From positions 930,001 to 994,000 of the forward strand of contig JAMXBD010000055.1 in the NCBI GenBank assembly GCA_024138025.1: 64,000 bases of DNA. The letters run 5' to 3'. Position numbers and translations under genes: made by a program. Each line of letters begins with the position of its first letter. Position 1 is the stretch's first letter. This stretch comes from Combretum micranthum (Eukaryota > Streptophyta > Magnoliopsida > Myrtales > Combretaceae). Below the pieces are notes generated by a model that was not told where the DNA came from, made no database searches, and saw only the letters and a list, made by a program, of their open reading frames with translations. This document shows positions 48,166 to 59,486 of this stretch, piece by piece.

Positions 48166-48860
48166 TTGAGTAAGCCGTAAAACAGTAAAAAGCTTTGAGT
48201 TTTGTGGGTTTTTACAAGGTTTTTGTTTTACTAAGCTTACCAGATGAGAGTGTAGAGTAAGAAAATGAGTAATATTGATGAATATGAAGATGGGTTTTGG
48301 GCTAATACAAAGAAGAAAGAGGTCAGAGTTTGAAATGAAAAAGAAAGATTGAAACTTTCACTTTGTTTTGAGTAGATATGAAGAAGATGATACAAGTCCG
48401 AAGATGGGTTTTCTAGTAAAGTTTGAAGTGAAGCAGAAAGATTGAAAATTTCACTTTGTTTTGAATGAATATGAAGAGGATGAGACAAGACTGAAGATGG
48501 GTTTCCACGTAAGGTTGGAAATGAAGCAGAAAGATTGAACCTTTGAGTGTGCTTTGAGCAGAAAAGGTTTGAACTTTTTTAAGTTTGGAGAGAAAACTGA
48601 GATGGGTGTTTGGTTTTGGAGAAAAACCATGCAGGAGTTTTTAGGGCACAACAACACAACAGTGGAGGGGAGAGACAGAGCAGGAGAGGGAGATTGGTAA
48701 AGGTGTGTTTGATGAGTGTGCTTGTGTGAAAGAAGAGGGGAAAAAGGAGTATTGGGAGAGGACAAATGTGTTGCACTGAGTGAGCTACAGCAGCAGACAG
48801 AGCACAAGTCAGATTCTCGATCTTTGAGACAGTGCGGTTCAAATTTTTTCATTTGACTAA
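48166..48860 (-). promoter_or_regulatory. 5' untranslated/promoter region of the LYM gene with a tandem repeat
   Basis: Upstream of the start codon, a 95-115 bp unit occurs about three times (GAAGATGGGTTT landmarks at about 48288, 48400 and 48495, with GAAAGATTGAAA(C/A)TTTCACT). On the coding strand the region is C/T-rich, typical of a plant leader. Open frames 48237-48488, 48451-48852 and 48579-48842 are this repeat read in frames and are unlikely to be genes. Confidence 0.6.
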
Positions 48861-49762
48861 TTTGTCCCTATACCATGAAAGCTACTTATTATTTGCTTGA
48901 TCCTAGTTTGTTATTTACACCAGTGTAATTTAGGCCGCAAACCCCACTTAACACTTGGATGGGCTTGAACTTCATTAGTAAATGAAGTAAGCCTAAAGTC
49001 AAGATGACATTTTTTTTTTTCAAATTAATCAAGTTCAAATTTTAGTTTAAACTTTGAAGCCGATTTATTTAACTTACAAATAGTTTTGTTTAGATCCGTT
49101 AGCAGACATGCAATCAAAATTATGAATTTTATGTTAAATGTCATATTTATATATATATAATCAGAGAAAAAATAATTTGCATATTATATATACAAACATA
49201 TTTTATTTTATTCATTATATGTTAATCTACTTATATATACATATATATAATATATTATATAATAACATCCTAAATTTAACATGAGTTAAATTACTTATGA
49301 GCTAGCCAAACTTCACTTACTCTAAGTAGAGCTTAACTCAAGCTCAGAAAACAAATAAAACCAAGCTTATATTTTAGGCTTGTTAAAAAGGAGGAAAAAC
49401 AAAAAAGAAAGAAATTAATTGACTTGGTTCGAATTGAGCTCGGTAATTTTTTAAAGGAAAAAGGAGGCGACTATATTCAGCCACTGCCCACCACCAAGTA
49501 TCGTGATGTTTTTGTTCATTCCATCGGTCTTATGCTAACAATGTTTTGCACCGAGAAAGCAGTTTCTGATAAACGACAAAAGGGGGGAAGAAAATGGAAA
49601 TTATCTGGAAGAGAAAATGGTTGAATTTGATTCCACGGATCTTATTCGTGTTTTATTTAATGTGGAATTCGTTTCAGTTGTTAAGAATATGTAAAAATAA
49701 ATATTATAATCATCTTGATTCGTATTATAAGTAAATTCATTATAGCATAGAGTATATCCAGA
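48861..49762. other. Intergenic
   Basis: AT-rich with a short AAGCTCAA-type segment near 49300-49385. The open frame at 49424-49624 shows no family. Confidence 0.5.
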
Positions 49763-50296
49763 CATACGGCTATGGATGAGAAAAAGAACTAATTAAACCG
49801 AACAGATTCAAAAACCGAATCAAATCGGACAAAAAATACTTTTTTTCGAAAAAAATTAGTTTAAAAAATTTTCAATCCGAATCAATCTGTAAATTTATAG
49901 TTGGTTTGGATGAGTAAATTAAACCAATCAATTAAACCGAATCAAATCATTTTAAAAATATATAATAATATTTTATTTATTATTAAAAAAATTTTAGTGA
50001 TAATTGATTAAATATCATACATGATTTATGGTTTCATTCTAATCAATTATTTGATTAATATTGGTTAACACTAACTTGTTCTTTTCTTAAAATACTTTTA
50101 GGTGATGTAATTTTTTTTTGTCAATTGTTTATATAACGTATAGACTTTGTTTATTTAATTATGACTCTTATTATATATCAATTTTTCAATGTATTTTGTT
50201 AGTAAATCACTTTTTATTTATGAATGACTTTTATTGGTGATTTTTTTTTTAAATTTATTGGTAGATGATCGACTGAATGGATTTGCGAATAATTAT

Positions 50297-53200
50297 TGTA
50301 ATATACAAATAAATAAATGATAAAGAAGGGCAAAGGTGTCATATGATTAAAAATAAGAGAGTTTTATAGTATTCCCTAAAGTATAATTATATGTTTTCTT
50401 AATGGCAGACACATGATGGAAGATGGAAAGTCGCAGTTCCAAGCCGCCTTCAACGCCGCCGTCCTTACACTTGTGCCCCGCCAACCTTTAGCCGGCCTTC
50501 ATGATTAAATATTTTATCCGAGAGTTCTAAGCCACCAACCTTCTTATTTAGGCCGCCAGCCTTCCTTATTTGAAAGTAAAGAGCTTTTTTAAATTTTCTT
50601 TATAACCTAGGCATTCCTCTTCTCTAAAATAATTCCTAAGCTCAGTTTTCTCTCAAAATCTCTTTGTTTGTGATTATTTCATGTCACGCCCCACAGGGTA
50701 TCCTAAACGTGACAGTCTGCCATACTCGATATTTAAACTCAAGTATGACAACCTTAATCACTCCATGAGTTTAGACACCGGGTGTAAGGTTCACGTTCAA
50801 CATATAAGGAACCATACTTTGATTCGAAATAGCTTAAGAAGACATACATAGCTATAAGAATATAAATCATAACAGTTATAACCAGATTAATCTATTACAA
50901 GATTTAAGGGGCATACCTCCGTCAAAATATCAAGGGTCCTTAGGTTCTTAAAAGTCTCTTACATCAATATATATATAAGATTAAGGAGATTCAACTAAAA
51001 ACGTATGCCTAACATCTAGGTCCCAACTTATTCAAAAAGCTCCTTAAATTCCAAAAGTTGTATCTGAGGAAAGTGGCCTCTCGAAGATAGCCATAAATAA
51101 TCATACTGCAACAAGAAACTATAAGAGTATAAGCTAGCAAGCTTAGTGAGTTTCACTTCTAAATTAAATACTTCATCATACAATAGGGCAAACAAGTTTT
51201 ATTATCAGTCATATGAAATGCACAAACACTTGAGCATACAATACATAAGACTTTCCGGGAGTCCTATGTTGAATGGATTTATGCCTTCCATTCGGGGTTA
51301 GGTGTTTTGGTCCATTCGACCATAGATTTCAATTTTTCTCATTTATATAGTGATTGATTCAAGTGCCCACCCACTCACAATTTTATAGTTGATACAAGTG
51401 CCTACAACACTACCATTTTAATTCAGGCCATCATGCCAACATTCGAGTTTACAAGCCCCCCATTGCTCAGCTATTATGCTTTCTTCCCACAAAGGTATAA
51501 TAAGCAATGCAATGTGACTCAACATATGATATGTATGATCATTTTAATTATAAGATCCTAGCATGTTAATTAACGAATTATGGGCGATCATAAATTGCAA
51601 ACACTTCAATTCTATACTAAATCATACAAATGTTTACAACAATTCTCATTTCGATATTCTTATCATCAATTCAATCAAATAGAATTCACATGCGCATTCA
51701 AATTTTATCTTGCCCTAAATCTAATGACACTATCATTGCAAGCACAATCATAAGCATATAATTTAAAGATAATAAACTCATTTTGCTATGGCGCGAAAAT
51801 CCACTTAATCGTAATAGTCCTCGGGAAGGTCTAGTCGTCTCCAAGTCTCCTAATCAAAAGAAATAACTCCAATAAGTATTTCTACGAAGTTTGAATGAAC
51901 TTATAAATTCTATTCTAACAAGTTCAACAAAATTCGCCTAAGAGGAAATTCCAACTTAAAACGGTCATAACTTGGTCATTTTAACTCGGAATCTCGCATA
52001 TAATATACCAATTTCTACCTATTCGACGAGAGCTATCTATTTCTAAAGTTATTTCCATCAAAAAAGGTCGTTAAGGCCATGAAAAGTAGGGTGCAAAATG
52101 CTATACGAAACTCCCATCCCACAAATCAATTCCTAATTTCAATCTAAGCATCATTTCAAAGCTTTGATAGATACTTAGCTATCATTATATCTTGAAAGAC
52201 TCTTTTATATACATATATAACTCAATATCATGCATGATTCATGGGTGTTGGTAAATCTATTTCTTCATGTACTTAGACTATGCTTTTATGGGATGTGTAA
52301 GATACTATTTTCCTAGTTTGTTTCTACCAAATGCATTATATGCACATGCATTACCTACAAGTTATTACCATGAATATCATGAGATGAGCTATCTATATGT
52401 ATATCCTCAATGACATATGATATCAATAATTCTTTTAGAAAACCTTTACTTTGTAAAACTTTTGAAATTACTAAACTTAAGAAAACTAGTTTTATTTCTT
52501 GCAAAATCATACTTACTTTTATCAAAACTCAACCTTGATGACCTATATGCCCAACTCCTTCATTATTTTAATAAAATTCTTCATCTTGGAGTTGGAAAAT
52601 AGATATTTTCATATGGGGTTTACCTAGTTACAGATTTTATAAAATTTTTGAAGGATAAAAACATTGTTTTATCTATACTTTGAAACATTTCCTTATTTTA
52701 GGATTATACTTTGATAAATTTTATTTATCCTAGTCAAAATTAGAGTTTTTATTACATGTATTCCCTAGGACTTCTATTTTTCCATAAAAATCCTCATTTT
52801 GACATTTAGAAATAAGTGTTTAAATAGAGGTTATTTTCAAATCCGAATTTTGAAATTTATATTTAGGTTGTTTCTTTAGTAAAACTCATTTAATCTTTCA
52901 AAAACTATCTCCTAATCAAACCCACTCCTTAAGTCTTCCATTTTTTAATAAAAATCTTGTTTTTGAGTTGAAAAATAGGTTTTCATATATCAAGCTTCCC
53001 TTATTACGAAATTTAAGTTTGTTGTTGGGATCGAAACATAATGTTAACATAACTTTTGTAAACTTTTCTTATTTTGAAAATATCCCTTAATAGATCTAAG
53101 CTTTACTCATCAAGATCACTCATATATATCTATTCCCTAAGCCTTTCATTTTTAATGTAAAACACTCATTTTGAAGTTGAAAAATAGCCTTTCCAAATAT

Positions 53201-55899
53201 GGTTCTTTTTAGATCCGAATTTTCAAAAATTATTTTTGTTGGAACTAAAATAGATCTCAAGCTTTCTAACACTTTCCCACTATTAACATGCTACTACAAT
53301 CTCTTTATGTACATAAAACAAAAATCTAAGGCATTTATGAAATCAAAACAACTAGATCTAATTTACTATACTAGTCATAAATGCAAATGCACTATGACCA
53401 TTATGTAGATATGGTAAAATGATGAATACATGCACAAAACATTAATAATAACAACATAACTGAATAACAAAGCAAAATAATAGTAAAACAACAAAAATAA
53501 CAAGATCCATAACATTGTGATGGCAAGGATCTCATATTCAAGTATTTCCACATCTCTGGCTTAAAGCTCATAGGGATTTTGAGTGAACACACATGTATGA
53601 TCTTACCATTGCATGTTTTTAAGGTGGTAAAGTGTAGATCTATTACCTATTAGTAGTTTAGAACAAGAAAACTTGAGGAAGAAAAATGTGCGTGTGTGTA
53701 TATGAGGGGAGAGGGTCACGGCAATGAGAGAGGAGAGGAGAGAGTTTTGCAAAATTTTCTAAAAGTGAAAATGAGGAAAGAAAGAAAATGAAAAGATGAA
53801 CGCATAAAGGAGTTTATATAGAAAAGTGGATTAGGGTTTGTGTGTTAAATAAAATGAAGAAATAAAACAAATTGAGAGAGAATAAAGGGAGGGGGGTGCC
53901 GGTTCCATAAAGGAGATGTGTGTGTGTGTGTGTTTTGTGTAAGTTTTAAAATTACATTAAGTAATTTTAGTAGTAAAAGTTGTATTGAAAATGTAAATGT
54001 AAGGAAAATGATGAAATATTGTAAGAATAGGTTGTAACGATGTAAGAATAGGGTATGGTAGTTGTACTTGATGAATAGTTGCTTAGAAATTAAAAAAAAA
54101 GTAGATTAGATAGTTAGAGTACCGGTAGTAAAAAAAATACAATAAAAAGGCTATGACTGTAACTTTTATAACTAGAAAAATTATATAACTAATATATGTG
54201 GAAATCTTATGAAATTACGAATCTAACGGTTCTAATAACATATTTTTAATATCTCGAGTCTCGACACATGCTTTTCAAAGTTTGTATCCGATCGGGTTCG
54301 AAATAAGTCGAAAATTCGCTAATCTGATATTTTTAAGCATCCTAATATTATTACGAACCAACTATACTCTCCGCTCATATTTCGACTTCTTGATTCAAGA
54401 ACACTGGGTTGCTGGATCTAAACTACTATGGTTTCCTAGAGATTTGTTGACTTAAGGTTTCGGTTGACTTTCCAGTTTAGGTTTGAACTTGATATTACCC
54501 TAGAAAAAAAAATTAGGGGTTTACATTTCATCAAGGGAAATTGAGAATCAAGTTCTAAGTGAGTTGATCCTCTTGTTTTCTTTAGAGATTTAAAGGTAAT
54601 GATCTCTCTCTAAAGCTTTCTTTTGGGTTTCGAATGATTTCTTAGAGCTTTGGTATTCTACAATCAAGGAGGCAGAAAAAGGAATCAAACAAATAGGTAA
54701 GTGATCCATATCATTTATTTTGGAGATTCAACAGTAAATCTTTTCTGAATTTCTTAAAGGTTTTGAAGGAAATCAAATTTGAGAGAAATTTGGAGGAAAC
54801 CCTAAATCGTGGAATTTTGAGAAATTGTGATTTCAATCAAAGGAGAAAGGTGCGTATAAAGTTAGGAAATTTAATTCTTTTTAGATTAGGGTTTTTGTGA
54901 TGATGGGATTATGAATTTTTTTTTTACAAAAACATATTTTTTATTAAGTTTTGTTATGAATCGGGTGATTATGTCATATTAGGGTTTATGCTCCTAAAAC
55001 TAATTTTAGATACGACCTTACATTGCTTGTTGTTTGTGCTTATAGGCTAGAATTATAGGTTAACCTAATTTTTATCTAGTTTAAAATTGAATTTTTACTG
55101 TTTGTGCTTGGCTGTGGTTAGTAAAGACTATGCAGTACCGTGATATTAATACGACATCTTAATGATCTATGTGTGACGTTGTTTCCAGTGGACCATGTAT
55201 AAAAGAATTCTGGTAGTCTATGAGTGGTGCGAAAACGGTATCCAGGGTGTGTGGGAGTTTCCAACACCAATATATGTATATATTACCTACTTTCAATATT
55301 GATTGTTTTTACAAAGTCATGAGTACTTAGGGTTTGGGATAACTGTAGATAGTTTTAAACTATACTATTTGCTTGACTAATTAAAGATAATAGCATGTGT
55401 TTGTTACATATGAAAATGCATGCGACTTTGTTTATTGTCTTCTCATGCACATGTGATTTGTGGTATGGCGTATTAGACCTTTGTACTCATTCTTTTATCT
55501 TTTTCAAGAACATGTGAAGATCCGATAGTGTTTGATCTATCAGGCTACAATGTTTATGTATATTATGGGAAGGACAATAGTGGGCTTGATTATCTTGCTT
55601 ACTCCTGGATATGATTTGGATTTAAAGATAGCTATTAGAAGACCTTAGAAGTTTTATATTTACTTTTATGGATTTTAAATATTTTATAGGATGTTATTTC
55701 AAATGTTTTAAGTTTTAAAGTATGCTGGCTTTAGTTTATGCCAAATAAGTTTTATTAAAGATTGTTATATGATATGTTTTAAACAGGTATCCCTTCTATA
55801 TGAGAGTTTGATGTTATTTCTATGTTGTGGATTAGTATCATAATAGCCTCAGCTTATCCATCTTTAGTAAGGACACGTGGCAGGTTATAATATCTTCAG
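50297..55899 (+). mobile_element. Solo LTR of family S1, plus orientation, interrupted
   Basis: The left part (50297-50676) starts TGTAATATAC and matches the minus-strand start of the LTR at 8630-6860 (AAGGGCAAAGGTGTCAT and following). The right part (54531-55899) matches its remainder: GTTTGTGCTTATAGG, GTGGTTAGTAAAGAC, ATGGCGTATTAGACC and GACACGTGGCAGGTTATAAT. Left flank ATTAT and right flank GATTA/ATTAT suggest a 5-bp duplication. Without its insertion it is about 1.75 kb versus 1.77 kb for the other copy. The right end is uncertain by a few bases. Confidence 0.8.
50682..54525 (-). mobile_element. Solo LTR of family S2, minus orientation (3.84 kb)
   Basis: Perfect 5-bp duplication TTTCA (50677-50681 and 54526-54530). 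On the minus strand it begins TGTAAACCCCTAATTTTTT and ends CTGTGGGGCGTGACA. It is related to the LTR at 12000-15192, for example in the AAGTCAACCG and AAAAATATCAGAT segments early in the LTR. TATATAAA (minus) at 53820-53813 gives a U3 of about 705 bp. Open frames at 52417-52602, 53199-53408 and 53401-53592 are non-coding shadows. A (TG)n run lies near 53919-53933. Confidence 0.92.
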
Positions 55900-56430
55900 A
55901 TTATGGCATTAAAATTATAAGCTTAACTTGCTATGTATTAGTTAGTAAATCTACTTCATTGGTATGTGATTAATTGGTCATTGAATGATTCTATGGATTA
56001 TGAATGTGATGAATGTATAAAATATTTTTCCAATGATTTGCATTTTAAACTTTATAAAGTAATTTAAATGTTTGAGTATTTGCATGATTGTCAAAGATTG
56101 AAACAAAGTTTTTCTTAATTAAAATTTTGATAAAATCTATAATCCAAACTGAACCAACTTGTCATAAAATGATTTGAAATTTTTCAATCCAAACCAAACT
56201 GTTACTTAATGATCTGGTTTTGGGCAGAAAGAAAAAACATTAAATTGATCCATGTCTACCCCTACATATGGCTATGGAATCAATAAGGTCGTATGTGTCT
56301 ATTGTGTGAGTATCACATTACATGTGAGGCATAAGGAGTAATATGAAATAATACTTAAAATGTGATAACAAGAGAAGTGGAATATGGAGAAGGAGTGGGC
56401 TATCAGGTATTAAACTATACTAATAGTAAA

Positions 56431-57517
56431 TAAGGATGCAACCGATATGGTTTGGGATAGGTCATATAAGACCCAAATCCAACCCAATTTCCTATAGATC
56501 ACCCAAATCCTACTCGCTATCCTATAGGGTTTTTTATGTAATACCAAACCCGCCTCTATAGGTCATAATCCTAACCCACACTGCCCATTTACCCAATTGT
56601 ATTTTTAGTTTTTTTTTTTTTTTTACTTTTTAATTCTTATTGTGTAGAGATTCTTGAGAAGTGTGTAAACAAGACAATGTAATATCAATTTCAAATTATA
56701 TATTCTATATCAATACCTTAAAAAAATATAATTAAAAGACAATGTAATATCAAAAGTTATCGTATGTATGTGGTGCATATTTCTTCTTTTACAATTTTTT
56801 TATTTTTTTATATATACTTTTTTATGTAATTTTAGTGTGGGATAAGATTCGATTCTTTTGCATTTATGTTCCTATATTGAAATATGTGATGTAAGTGTAA
56901 TGCAAATGTAAACACCATTCTAAATAAGGAAAATTTTATTCAAACTTTGTAATACAAAATTTATGAAGCTAGCCTTTTATCTTTTTGAGTTACGGGTGGT
57001 ATTTCATCTTAATTTTTCTAGTTGAAAAAAGGACATTAATACCAAAAGTAAAAAACAAAAGATAATATGCACTTAATATTTTTAGTTAATAAAATACACA
57101 CTTTATATTCTATTAATTCATAAACTATGTTAATTAAAAAAATAACGAAATTATTCCTTGAACATATTATTTAATATTAATTATCAACATTAATAATAAG
57201 TTGGTAACGATGATATTACTTGCATATCTACCATTATATATAAGTTAAAAAATACCTATAGTAACTTAGTAATATGTGAATTATGACAAATAATAATGTT
57301 TGTTAAGTTTTTTATTTTAAATTTAAATTGTATTTTTTATAGTAATTTTAACGGGTTGGGTTGACCCTATAAGGTCATAGCTATGACCCAAACCCTATTT
57401 GTGACCTTATAAGGTCACAAAATTTTTTATTAAACCATCTATAACCCTATAGGATTTAACCTATCAGGTTTTTAACAGGTCGAATACCATATAATGGCTC
57501 GTCCGGTTGCATCCCTA
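56431..57517. mobile_element. Non-autonomous hAT element, copy 3 (1.09 kb)
   Basis: It starts TAAGGATGCAACCG and ends CGGTTGCATCCCTA, the same terminal repeat as the copies at 23925 and 42842 with one change. Subterminal GACCCTATAAGGTCATAG and AACCCTATAGG segments are shared in style. Flanks (AGTAAA left, AGTAAT right) give only a partial target duplication. No transposase. Confidence 0.8.
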
Positions 57518-59486
57518 GTAATAACGAGCAAGTATTCAATCTTTTGTGACAAAATTTTAACAGTACCATGGTATCCTATCAAATATTTTGATCTTATAAG
57601 TAATGTGAGGCTTGGGATATTTATAGTCTTACCATCAATACCATTTGTCAAATTGCATTTAACAATCAACATCAGGATATTTATAACCTAACGATCCTTG
57701 TAATTAGATTAGTATATAAACTACTAGTCTATGTATCCATAACGAAATACCTTCTTTGAATAATAAAATTAAAATTAAAAAAAAAAGTTGTACTTTTGTT
57801 TTACCCAAAAGATAATATAAGCCCCTCAATATGGAGATAAGGGAAAATCGCTTAGAAATTATTAAACTACCTTCCCCTTTTGAAGAGCATATTCCCCACA
57901 ACTTTTACTTTTATCCAAAAAAGAAAAAGTTCCTTCTGCTCTTTCCTTCTTTTTAAATTTCTTTGCTTTATATTATTTTTTTTTCTTTTCCATAATTACT
58001 TTAAAGTATAAACCTTGCTTCAAATCTATATATCATGCCATATGTTCTTGTCTCTCTTTTTGTTTCTTCTCGTTTTTCTTGGTTTGATTTTTGTTTTGCT
58101 ATGAATTGAAATTGGAAAAATTATATGAAAAAGTATCGATATTTAGAAATAAATTTAAATAAGATATCATTATCAATATTTCAAATAATTAAGACATGTT
58201 ATTAATATTTTACAAAAGATTATTGGATCAACATTTTTAATGGTAAAAAAAGAAATCAACTTAAGATAAAATAGTGCAAATAAAAGATTTTTTTGGTATC
58301 AATTTATCTTATATGTTGATTTTTTTATTTGACCAATTTTATAAAATATTAATGCATTTTATTAATCACTCAAAACATTAATATGTTATTTAAACTTACC
58401 TTAAATATTAGTACCTTTTATGTAATTTTCTCAATTAAAATTTATAAACCTATCAAACACCTAAGCTAATAAATAATATGGAATTATCGATCCGTAAACA
58501 AGCATACGGGTGCTTGACCGTAACCATATTCAACCAGCAACAGGACAGCTCCGAGAAAAGACAAAGTGATGAAGGCAATTAGCAATTTCCTAGACTCGAA
58601 TCTTAAGGTTGCGCACCAATGATGCTATTAGTGAGAATTAGCAATTTCCGAGACTCGTACTTTGAGGTTAACCAATTATGATATTAGTGAGTTAATCAAG
58701 TTTGAGCTTAACCCAAACTCGATTTGTAAATAAGCTAAACTCAAATTTGTATTTTAGGCTCAACTTAGCCCGAATTCAATAATTTATTAAACAAGTCAAA
58801 TATAAACCATTAAAAACTTATTCAACTTAACTCATTTGCATCGTTACTTGCAAACCAAACAAGAAACCATAGTTACTAGTTAGTACGAACTATAATGGAC
58901 GGGTAAAAGGAACATACAAAAAATAAATGGATCCTAAACTTTTAAGCATGGAAGCTGAAACAGCCTCCTGTACAGACACCAATCTATGAACATTTGGAAT
59001 AAAAACTATACTGCTTCCTTACCCTTAGTGGCCTATTGTCTCCGGCATCTCTCCTTCTTACATTTGCTAGAGTAAATTTTCGTACAAAAGAGAGAGATTA
59101 CCCAGCATTACTTGCACTATTATAGTGCAAATAGAAGGAATAAGAGCAGAGAAATTCCACCAAAAAATTCATCCTTCTTGAATAAAAGGATACAACTCCC
59201 CATAATACTGCTCTTAAAGTTATGCATTCACAATTACACGAAAATAGAAACAATCGTCTATTTTTCATCACACAAACAATGCCATGGTTAAACCATATCC
59301 TTTTTTAAGTACTTATCACTCCTCACATATAGAATACTACTTCTTTGCAGTTCAAAATTTTTTAATGGCCTCAGGGAGAAACACCTCATTAGATCCAGTC
59401 AGAGAGGTGGATGCTTCTTACTCTGGCGAGACATTTGACTGCCCTTCAATAATAACAGTCAGATGAACTCTCCTGATAGTTTCACC
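57518..59486. other. Intergenic and 3' region of the mitochondrial SSB gene
   Basis: No further gene is visible. The end nearest 59486 should include the 3' untranslated region of the minus-strand SSB gene. A near-duplicate pair of 50-bp segments (TTAGCAATTTCC.AGACTCG) lies at about 58578 and 58637. AAGCTAAACTC/GAGCTTAACCC words at 58690-58840 recall the dispersed repeat in LYM intron 1. Confidence 0.5.

Larger units (their letters stand above)
49771..56264. mobile_element. Non-autonomous hAT element carrying two nested LTRs
   Basis: Flanked by CATACGGC (49763-49770) and CATATGGC (56265-56272), an 8-bp duplication with one mismatch. The left end TATGGATGAGAAAAAGAACT pairs loosely with the reverse complement of the right end TAGGGGTAGACATGGATCAA. 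Subterminal regions share AACCGAATC / GGTTTGGATTG words typical of plant hAT elements. Removing the inserted LTRs leaves about 0.89 kb, close to the size of the other hAT copies here. No transposase. Confidence 0.7.

Noticed and set aside
49424..49624. 66-codon plus-strand ORF
   Set aside because: No family, no neighbouring exon, and AT-rich intergenic context.
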